7,907 nt of DNA, from positions 1-7,907 of the forward strand of contig JBELIU010000136.1 in the NCBI GenBank assembly GCA_042090735.1. Reading direction: 5' to 3'. The notes under the pieces were generated by a model that had not been told where the DNA came from, did no database searches, and saw nothing but the letters and a program-made list of their open reading frames with translations. Below are positions 1-4,781 of this stretch, one piece after another. A program made the translations under genes and the position numbers. Positions within the stretch are counted from its first letter, which is position 1; every line of letters starts with the position of its first letter. The stretch comes from Novosphingopyxis sp042090735 (GTDB lineage Bacteria; Pseudomonadota; Alphaproteobacteria; Sphingomonadales; Sphingomonadaceae).

Positions 1-632
1 ATGGTGCCTGCAATCACGAACGGCAGCAGATAGTGCAGCGAGAAGAAACGGTTCAGCGCTGCCTGGTCCGGCACGAAGCCGCCCAGAAGCCACTGGCGGA
101 TCGGCTCGCCCACCACCGGGATGGCCGAGAAGAAGCCGGTGATCACCTGCGCGCCCCAAAAGCTCATCTGCCCCCAGGGAAGGACGTAGCCCATGAAGGC
201 GGTGGCCATCATAAGCAGGAAGATGACGAGGCCGAGCAGCCAGATCATTTCACGCGGGGCCTTGTAGCTTCCGTAGAAGAGGCCGCGGAAGATGTGGATG
301 TATACGACGATGAAGAAGAAGCTCGCGCCGTTGGCGTGCGCATAGCGCATCAGCCAGCCCGAGTTCACGTCGCGCATGATCGCCTCGACGCTGTTGAACG
401 CGGTGTCGACATTGGCGGTGTAATGCATCGCCAGAATGACGCCGGTGATGATCTGGATGACCAGCGCGACGCCTGCGAGGACGCCGAAGTTCCAGAAGTA
501 ATTCAGGTTGCGCGGCACCGGATAGCCCGCGCCGACCGCGCTGTAGACAAGGCGCGGCAACGGCAAACGCTCGTCGATCCAGCGCATCGCCGGGTTCTTC
601 GGCTCGTAATGAGTGGCCCAGGGAAAGCTCAT
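1..632 (-). CDS. petB: Cytochrome b of the ubiquinol-cytochrome c reductase (bc1) complex, N-terminal part, cut by the window edge
   Basis: This is the membrane subunit of respiratory complex III that binds two b-type hemes and oxidises ubiquinol in the inner membrane. The reading frame is open from the ATG at 632 to base 1 with no stop, giving 210 residues of a protein usually over 400 long. Visible hallmarks are the opening MSFPWATHYEP, hydrophobic helices, the heme-ligand pair H99 and H113 fourteen residues apart in helix B, the segment LPWGQMSFWGA from residue 151, and H200 in SLHYLLPF, the expected third heme ligand in helix D. The fourth ligand and the PEWY motif would lie outside the window. 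The start is 10 bases after the Rieske stop, and the Rieske TGA itself forms part of a TGAGGA Shine-Dalgarno, so the two genes form one operon. Cytochrome c1 (petC) would be expected next, beyond the left edge. Confidence 0.97.
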   Translation of the reverse strand, partial: MSFPWATHYEPKNPAMRWIDERLPLPRLVYSAVGAGYPVPRNLNYFWNFGVLAGVALVIQIITGVILAMHYTANVDTAFNSVEAIMRDVNSGWLMRYAHANGASFFFIVVYIHIFRGLFYGSYKAPREMIWLLGLVIFLLMMATAFMGYVLPWGQMSFWGAQVITGFFSAIPVVGEPIRQWLLGGFVPDQAALNRFFSLHYLLPFVIAGT

Positions 633-642
633 AGGTCGGTCC

Positions 643-1209
643 TCAGCCTATCTGAACGACGGTGTCGGAAGTGAAGGTATAGGGCGGAACTTCGAGGTTC
701 CGCGGCGCTGGCCCTTGCCGGATGCGGGCGGCCGTATCGTAGGCCGAACCGTGGCACGGGCAGAAGTAACCGCCGAACGGGCCCTTGTTCTCGCCCTCGG
801 CCGCGCCCAGCGGAATGCAGCCCAGATGGGTGCAGACGGCGAGCGTGATCAGCCAGTTCTCATGGCCTTCCTCGGTACGCTCGGCCAGCGTCTGCGGATC
901 GCGCAGCGAATCGACGGGCACTTCATTGGCCTCACGGATTTCCTGCGGCGTCAGGTTGCGCACGAAGATCGGCTGCTTGCGCCAGGTGCTCTTGATCGCC
1001 TGTCCCGGCTCGATCGCGCTGATGTCGATCTCGGTCGAGGACAGGGCGAGCACGTCCGCGCTCGGGTTCATCTGGTTGACCAGCGGGATTACCGCGATGG
1101 TCGCGCCCACACCGGCAACGCCGACTGCGGCGACATTGATGAACTCACGCCGACGCAGCCCCTCGCCGCTTTCCTTCAGGAATGGATCAGCCTCTTTGAC
1201 CGTAACCAT
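643..1209 (-). CDS. petA: Rieske [2Fe-2S] iron-sulfur subunit of the cytochrome bc1 complex
   Basis: This subunit transfers electrons from ubiquinol at the Qo site of cytochrome b to cytochrome c1. The 188-residue protein has an N-terminal twin-arginine motif (RRREF, residues 19-23) followed by a hydrophobic anchor at about 25-45, as in Tat-exported Rieske proteins. The soluble domain carries CTHLGC (126-131) and CPCHGS (150-155). Cluster ligands are C126, H128, C150 and H153, and C131-C152 should form the disulfide. The frame is open further upstream to 1488, but the ATG at 1209 has a good Shine-Dalgarno (AAGGAA at 1215-1220) and gives the family's usual length and N-terminus. The 93-residue upstream extension has no Rieske-like character and runs through the divergent intergenic region. 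It is the first gene of the petAB(C) operon, whose promoter should lie in 1210-1480. Confidence 0.97.
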   Translation of the reverse strand: MVTVKEADPFLKESGEGLRRREFINVAAVGVAGVGATIAVIPLVNQMNPSADVLALSSTEIDISAIEPGQAIKSTWRKQPIFVRNLTPQEIREANEVPVDSLRDPQTLAERTEEGHENWLITLAVCTHLGCIPLGAAEGENKGPFGGYFCPCHGSAYDTAARIRQGPAPRNLEVPPYTFTSDTVVQIG

Positions 1210-1408
1210 GTAAATTCCTTGCAGTTGCCCTGCGCCTGACCAGACCTGCCTAGGAGACCTGGGCCGGGGAGACACGGGCTTCCTGGGGGCCGAGGCGGAT
1301 CGGTTCATCGATCCAGCGCTTCGATTCAGCGGGCCTGATAGCTGCCGAGCCAGCGCCTGCCAACCGCTTTTTGAGACCGCTTCGATGCCGTAACAAACCG
1401 CGATATCC

Positions 1409-1439
1409 GCCGTTTCGCGATCGCAGCCGTTTACGATCG
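1409..1439. repeat. Two direct near-repeats GCCGTTT-n-CGATCG upstream of trmL
   Basis: GCCGTTTCGCGATCG (1409-1423) is followed 17 bases downstream by GCCGTTTACGATCG (1426-1439). The copies share GCCGTTT and CGATCG and differ only in the junction. A further GCCGT occurs at 1387. Tandem spacing of this kind could be a pair of operator half-sites for petA or trmL, but no regulator can be assigned from sequence alone. Confidence 0.5.
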
Positions 1440-1459
1440 AGGCTACACCTTCGTTGCTT

Positions 1460-1475
1460 GTGGCCTTATGGCCAC
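1460..1475. repeat. Perfect 6-bp inverted repeat just before the trmL start
   Basis: GTGGCC and GGCCAC flank a TTAT loop, ending 5 bases before the trmL ATG at 1481. This is where a Shine-Dalgarno would normally lie, and none is visible. As RNA it would form a short, GC-rich hairpin. Confidence 0.6.
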
Positions 1476-1480
1476 GCTTC

Positions 1481-1942
1481 ATGCGCATCGCTCTCTATCA
1501 ACCGGACATTGCCGGCAATGTCGGCACGATCCTTCGGCTTGCCGCCTGTTTCGGCGTTTCTTGCGATATTATCGAGCCGTGCGGCTTCCCCTTTTCGGAC
1601 CGCGCGCTGCGCAGGGCGGGCATGGATTATGCCGCCGCGGCGGACTGGGCACGCCACGCCGATTGGGCGCATTATCGGGCCGCGCAAAGCGCGCACCGCT
1701 GCATTCTCCTCAGCAGCAAGGCCACGACATCGCTATATGACTTTGCGTTCGAACCCGATGATCGCCTGCTGCTGGGTTCGGAGAGCGCAGGGGTGCCGGA
1801 CGCGGTGCGCGATGCCTGCACGGCGGCGGTGCGCATCCCGATGGAACCGAGCTTCCGTTCGCTCAACATTGCCGTCGCCGCTGGCATCGCGCTCGGCGAG
1901 GCGCTACGCCGGACGGGCCGATTTGAACGAGGAGCCTCATGA
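1481..1942 (+). CDS. trmL: tRNA (cytidine(34)-2'-O)-methyltransferase, SPOUT family
   Basis: TrmL uses S-adenosylmethionine to methylate the 2'-O of the wobble nucleotide of certain leucine tRNAs in the cytoplasm. The 153-residue protein has the usual length and the SPOUT motifs: N13, G15 and R19 in an early NVGTILRL segment; IIEPCGFPF (30-38) with RRAGMDY soon after; LLLGSESAGVPD (97-107); and the knot segment from IPMEP (119) through RSLNIAVAAGIAL to about 143. I chose the ATG at 1481 because MRIALYQPDIAGN matches the family N-terminus. A TTG at 1454 would add nine residues of no evident value. No Shine-Dalgarno precedes 1481, and a hairpin sits there. The gene overlaps hemF by 4 bases (ATGA), so the two are probably cotranscribed and translationally coupled. 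Confidence 0.94.
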   Translation: MRIALYQPDIAGNVGTILRLAACFGVSCDIIEPCGFPFSDRALRRAGMDYAAAADWARHADWAHYRAAQSAHRCILLSSKATTSLYDFAFEPDDRLLLGSESAGVPDAVRDACTAAVRIPMEPSFRSLNIAVAAGIALGEALRRTGRFERGAS

Positions 1943-2820
1943 CCGACCTGACACCCGACACCACCGGCCTGGAACTCGACGCGCAGCAGGTGCAGGCCCG
2001 CAACTGGTTCGAGGATCTGCGCAGCCGCATCTGCGCCGAGTTCGAGGCGATCGAGCGTGAAGCGGGTTCGGACGCTAGCTTCGATTATCTGGCCTGGAAC
2101 CGCGATGACGAAGGCGGCGCGCCGGGCGGCGGCGGCGTGCGCGGCGTGATGAAGGGCAAGGTCTTCGAAAAGGTGGGCGTCAACGTCTCCACCGTCGGGG
2201 GCAGCTTCAATCCCGAATTCGCCAAGTCGATCAACGGCGCGGACGAAGACCCCAGCTTCCTGGCCACCGGCATCAGCTTGGTGGCGCATATGGCCAATCC
2301 GCATGTACCCGCCGTTCACATGAACACCCGCTTCCTGACCACCACCAAGCGCTGGTTCGGTGGCGGCGCGGATCTCAATCCGCCAATTCCCTATCAGGAA
2401 GATACCGACAGCTTCCATGCCCGTCTTCGCGCGGCATGCAGCCCCTACGGGCCGGATGTGTACGAACGCTATGCCAAATGGGCGGACGATTATTTCTACA
2501 TTCCCCATCGCGGCGTCCACCGCGGCGTCGGCGGCATTTTCTACGATCATCTGGAATGCGACAGCGACACGCAGTTCGAGCGCAATTTCCACTTTACCCG
2601 CGACGTCGGCGAAGCTTTCCTGGATGCCTATCCCGCCATCGTGCGGCGCCGTATGAACGCGAACTTCGATGAGGGGGACACCGCGACGCAGCTTAGCTGG
2701 CGCGGGCGCTATGCCGAATTCAACCTGATCTACGATCGCGGCACGTTGTTCGGTTTGAAAACCGGCGGCAATATCGACGCGATCCTGATGAGCCTACCGC
2801 CGCTCGCCCGCTGGGACTGA
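1939..2820 (+). CDS. hemF: Oxygen-dependent coproporphyrinogen III oxidase
   Basis: HemF catalyses the O2-dependent oxidative decarboxylation of coproporphyrinogen III to protoporphyrinogen IX in heme synthesis. The 293-residue length is typical. Conserved blocks are GGGVRGVMKGKVFEKVGVN (64-82), the histidine-rich AHMANPHVPAVHMNTRF (116-132), RWFGGGADLNP (138-148), FYDHLE (201-206) and the family signature RGRYAEFNLIYDRGTLFGL (256-273), which holds D266 and R267, the pair linked to catalysis in homologues. The ATG overlaps the trmL stop and is preceded by AGGAG at 1930-1934 with a short 4-base spacer. Its position beside the bc1 operon is fitting, because cytochromes b and c1 need heme. An oxygen-independent enzyme (HemN) would be required for anaerobic growth and is not in the window. 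Confidence 0.97.
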   Translation: MTDLTPDTTGLELDAQQVQARNWFEDLRSRICAEFEAIEREAGSDASFDYLAWNRDDEGGAPGGGGVRGVMKGKVFEKVGVNVSTVGGSFNPEFAKSINGADEDPSFLATGISLVAHMANPHVPAVHMNTRFLTTTKRWFGGGADLNPPIPYQEDTDSFHARLRAACSPYGPDVYERYAKWADDYFYIPHRGVHRGVGGIFYDHLECDSDTQFERNFHFTRDVGEAFLDAYPAIVRRRMNANFDEGDTATQLSWRGRYAEFNLIYDRGTLFGLKTGGNIDAILMSLPPLARWD

Positions 2821-2840
2821 GCGGCGTCAGGCGGCGTCAG
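2821..2840. repeat. Exact 10-bp tandem duplication after the hemF stop
   Basis: GCGGCGTCAG occurs twice in direct succession immediately after the hemF TGA. The 54-base spacer to the convergent membrane protein gene holds no recognisable intrinsic terminator. GGCGT and ACGCC could pair only across a long loop and no T-run follows. A simple slippage duplication is the easiest reading. Confidence 0.6.
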
Positions 2841-2874
2841 GTTTCAAGCCAGCGTCTTTAGCAAGCCAACGCCT

Positions 2875-3633
2875 TCAGAACGTCTCTTCCAGCTCGCGCT
2901 GATCGAAGCGGCCCGCAAGCTGGCGATAGATTGCGGCATAGACCGCGGCCAATACCACGCTGAAGATCGAGCTTGTCACCGCACTCACCAGATTGTTGGC
3001 GAACAGCGCCGCGTCGGCGGGCAGGAGCAGGCTGAACGGAATACCGATCACCGCGCCGATCGCCGCCAGCGCGATGAGGCCGACGATGAAGATGATGATC
3101 AGGAAGAAGAAAATTCGCAGGCTGTTGCCCTTGGTCAGCCGCCAGCTGCGCTTCAGCGCCTCGATCGGGTTGAGCACGTTCTCGGCCGCTATCACGGTGC
3201 CGCCGAGCGTGAATTTTATGGCCAGGTAAATTCCGGGAATGATCAGGAAAATGAAGCCGATGCCAACCGCGATCGCGGTAAGGATGCCCATCAGCAGGAA
3301 CGGGATGAACAGCTTCACCGCGGCGGCAAGCGCCTCGCCGATCGTCTGCTGGCCGCGCAGAAAGATCACGTAGAGCGCAATCGATCCGATCAGCGACACC
3401 AGGGTACCGATGAAGAGCAGCAGGCCGTTGGCGGCGAACCAGTTTTCGTACATCGCCATCATCTGGTCCGATGTTTCGATGCCCGCGCTGTCCATCTGCC
3501 CGGCGAAATAGCCAAGCGCCACCTGCGGCAGGAAAAGGAACACGCCGGCAATGGCCAGCGCGGCCTCCTTATGAGCCGAAATCAGCGCGAGCGCATCGCT
3601 CCACGCATCCGAAAAATCCAGCTTCTGCGCCAT
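2875..3633 (-). CDS. Multi-pass inner-membrane protein of unknown function (resembles glycerophosphodiesterase membrane-domain/YciC-like proteins)
   Basis: This 252-residue protein is mostly hydrophobic. Candidate membrane segments are at about 23-45, 68-92, 103-139 (probably two, broken by a glycine-proline turn at IIPGIYLA), 172-203 and 210-236. The loop ENVLNPIEALKRSWRLTKGN (151-170) after the PGIYLAIKF segment is a pattern I associate with bacterial proteins related to the membrane domain of glycerophosphoryl diester phosphodiesterases. There is no phosphodiesterase catalytic domain, so no enzymatic role is implied. The ATG at 3633 is chosen because AGGGGG lies 7 bases upstream. The frame is open on to 4380, but that extension is the antisense of lipB and lacks membrane character. 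The gene is convergent with hemF and divergent from lipB, apparently a single-gene unit. The C-terminus is charged (about 238-252). Confidence 0.85.
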   Translation of the reverse strand: MAQKLDFSDAWSDALALISAHKEAALAIAGVFLFLPQVALGYFAGQMDSAGIETSDQMMAMYENWFAANGLLLFIGTLVSLIGSIALYVIFLRGQQTIGEALAAAVKLFIPFLLMGILTAIAVGIGFIFLIIPGIYLAIKFTLGGTVIAAENVLNPIEALKRSWRLTKGNSLRIFFFLIIIFIVGLIALAAIGAVIGIPFSLLLPADAALFANNLVSAVTSSIFSVVLAAVYAAIYRQLAGRFDQRELEETF

Positions 3634-3732
3634 GTCCAAACCCCCTGGTCTTGCAAACGCCGTTTCGTAAAGCGCGGGCAGCGGAGAGACAAGACTTGTC
3701 GCTTGTCGTTCGTCGGTCCATCTGGACCATCG
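3634..3732. promoter_or_regulatory. Divergent spacer between the membrane protein gene and lipB, with palindromes
   Basis: This 99-base spacer should contain promoters for both directions. It holds a perfect 13-bp palindrome, GACAAGACTTGTC (3688-3700), directly followed by a second copy of CTTGTCG, so the heptamer occurs in tandem at 3695-3701 and 3702-3708. Closer to lipB, GGTCC and GGACC (3715-3728) form a 5-bp stem with a 4-base loop. A weak leftward promoter candidate is TTGTCT (minus strand, inside the palindrome) with TACGAA 17 bases on. The palindrome would then overlap the -35, as expected for a repressor site. This is a suggestion from spacing only. Confidence 0.5.
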
Positions 3733-4431
3733 ATGGAAAATGCGATGGCAAACACAGCTGCCGGGACTGCGGTAAATTCGCCTGTGGACTGGGAAGTGGC
3801 CGAAGGGCGGGTGCTCTATCCCGATGCCGTGGCCCGCATGGATGCGCGGCAAGCGGCAATCCGCCACGGCGATGCGCGAGAGCTTGTCTGGCTGCTCGAA
3901 CATCCCCCGCTCTACACCGCCGGCACCAGCGCCGATCCGGCCGAACTCCTCTCCGCGCGCTTCCCGGTCTACGAAAGCGGGCGCGGCGGACGCTATACCT
4001 ATCACGGGCCGGGCCAACGCGTCGGCTACGCCATGATCAACCTTGGCACGCGCGGTCGGGACGTGCGCTGTTATGTCCATGCGCTGGAAGGCTGGGTGAT
4101 CGCCGCGCTCTCCGATTTCGGGATCGCCGCGCGCCGCGCCGAAGGCCGGATCGGCATCTGGTGCGATGACAAACAGGGCCGCGAGGCCAAGATCGGGGCC
4201 ATCGGCGTGCGCGTGCGCCGATGGGTGACGGCGCATGGCTTTGCCGTCAACATAAACCCGGATCTTGCTAATTTCGGCGGGATCGTGCCCTGCGGCATCA
4301 GCGAATTTCCGGTGACGAGCATGGCCGCCCTCGGTATCGACGCGACGATGGCCGATTTCGACGCGGCGCTGAAACGCCACTTCGAGGCTTTTCTGGCGAC
4401 CGTCGGCGGCGCCTGTGGAGACAAGACATGA
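3733..4431 (+). CDS. lipB: Lipoyl(octanoyl) transferase
   Basis: LipB transfers an octanoyl group from octanoyl-ACP to a lysine of lipoyl domains (pyruvate and 2-oxoglutarate dehydrogenases, glycine cleavage H protein), the first step of endogenous lipoate synthesis. From 3733 it has 232 residues, normal for the family. Evident motifs are WLLEHPPLYTAGTS (53-66), RGGRYTYHGPGQ (84-95) and the active-site region: K153 in AKIGAIGV and C187 in GIVPCGI, the conserved lysine/cysteine acyl-transfer pair. The start is uncertain: ATG 3733 has GGA six bases upstream inside a small hairpin, and ATG 3745 has an equally spaced GGAA. The frame continues open to 3571, but that part is antisense to the membrane protein gene. 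The stop overlaps the next gene's ATG (ATGA). The tail GGACGDKT is an odd extra ending, discussed under findings. Confidence 0.95.
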   Translation: MENAMANTAAGTAVNSPVDWEVAEGRVLYPDAVARMDARQAAIRHGDARELVWLLEHPPLYTAGTSADPAELLSARFPVYESGRGGRYTYHGPGQRVGYAMINLGTRGRDVRCYVHALEGWVIAALSDFGIAARRAEGRIGIWCDDKQGREAKIGAIGVRVRRWVTAHGFAVNINPDLANFGGIVPCGISEFPVTSMAALGIDATMADFDAALKRHFEAFLATVGGACGDKT

Positions 4432-4724
4432 AGACGCTTTTGCCGCTCGCCGCGCTGCTGATCCTTGCAGGCTGCGGAGACAAGACCGCCGACGAGGGCA
4501 CGGACGACACGCCGGTCACCGAAACGGTGATGGACAATGTTGACGATCTGCAGGGCACGATCAGCGATGATATGATCTCGATCGACGATATCCAGACCGA
4601 AGGTGCCAAGGTGGAAGACGGCCTGGCCACCTCCCCCAGTGAAGCGGCGGAGGCCGGCGACACATCCGCCGACGGCAGCCCGCCCGCCGATAGCGAAGAC
4701 GATCCGCCGAGCGCCACCGAATAA
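4428..4724 (+). CDS. Small, very acidic lipoprotein of unknown function
   Basis: The 98-residue product starts with a short lipoprotein signal: K2, a leucine/alanine core, and the lipobox LAGC with lipidated C16. Glycine at +2 (not Asp) suggests no inner-membrane retention, so outer-membrane placement is likely. The mature part (83 residues) has 25 Asp/Glu against only 2 Lys, with no aromatic residues or further cysteines. It ends in a Ser/Pro/Ala/Asp-rich stretch and looks intrinsically disordered. It may bind cations or act as a periplasmic tether, but no family is recognised. The ATG overlaps the lipB stop by 4 bases and uses GGAG at 4417-4420 inside lipB, so its translation should be coupled to lipB. 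There is no known functional link between lipoate synthesis and such a lipoprotein. Confidence 0.8.
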   Translation: MKTLLPLAALLILAGCGDKTADEGTDDTPVTETVMDNVDDLQGTISDDMISIDDIQTEGAKVEDGLATSPSEAAEAGDTSADGSPPADSEDDPPSATE

Positions 4725-4739
4725 GCGGAACGATCCCCC

Positions 4740-4776
4740 GGCTCCGGCGCTTTGAAAGGCAAAGCACTCAGGAGCC
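4740..4776 (+). promoter_or_regulatory. Nested hairpin masking the ribosome binding site of the aldehyde dehydrogenase gene
   Basis: The outer arms GGCTCC (4740-4745) and GGAGCC (4771-4776) are perfectly complementary. Inside them, GCTTTG (4749-4754) and CAAAGC (4760-4765) pair around a five-base AAAGG loop. The 3' outer arm contains GGAG of the Shine-Dalgarno AGGAG (4770-4774), seven bases before the ATG at 4782. The structure could restrain translation. It lacks a T-run, so it is not an intrinsic terminator. Confidence 0.55.
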
Positions 4777-4781
4777 CTCCC

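Larger units (their letters stand above)
1210..1480. promoter_or_regulatory. Divergent intergenic region between petA and trmL
   Basis: This 271-base stretch has no credible gene. It must hold the promoter of the bc1 operon (leftward) and probably that of trmL-hemF (rightward). I see no strong -35/-10 pair. The best rightward candidate is TTGAGA at 1371-1376 with TAACAA at 1391-1396, but the 14-base spacer is too short to trust. Notable contents are a direct near-repeat at 1409-1439 and a hairpin at 1460-1475, listed separately. The half nearer petA (1210-1370) shows nothing beyond the petA ribosome binding site. Confidence 0.6.

Noticed and set aside
33..1239. Long plus-strand open frames (33-674, 613-1239 and 785-1213)
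   Set aside because: They are antisense to cytochrome b and the Rieske gene, have Arg/His/Asp-rich compositions typical of GC-rich shadow frames, and show no domain.
1210..1488. N-terminal extension of the Rieske gene to 1488
   Set aside because: The frame is open by chance through the intergenic region. The ATG at 1209 has a good ribosome binding site and the correct Tat signal follows it.
1672..2592. Minus-strand open frame of 306 codons
   Set aside because: It is antisense to trmL and hemF, both of which have clear family motifs on the plus strand.
3571..3732. Longer LipB starting at 3571
   Set aside because: The first 54 residues overlap the start of the divergent membrane protein gene, are Arg/Lys-rich, and are not part of the LipB fold.
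3727..3736. 10-bp palindrome CCATCGATGG over the lipB start codon
   Set aside because: It is a short palindrome that arises easily around an ATG and gives no independent evidence of an operator.
3634..4380. Upstream extension of the membrane protein gene to 4380
   Set aside because: The extension is antisense to lipB, is Arg/His-rich and hydrophilic, and the ATG at 3633 has its own ribosome binding site.
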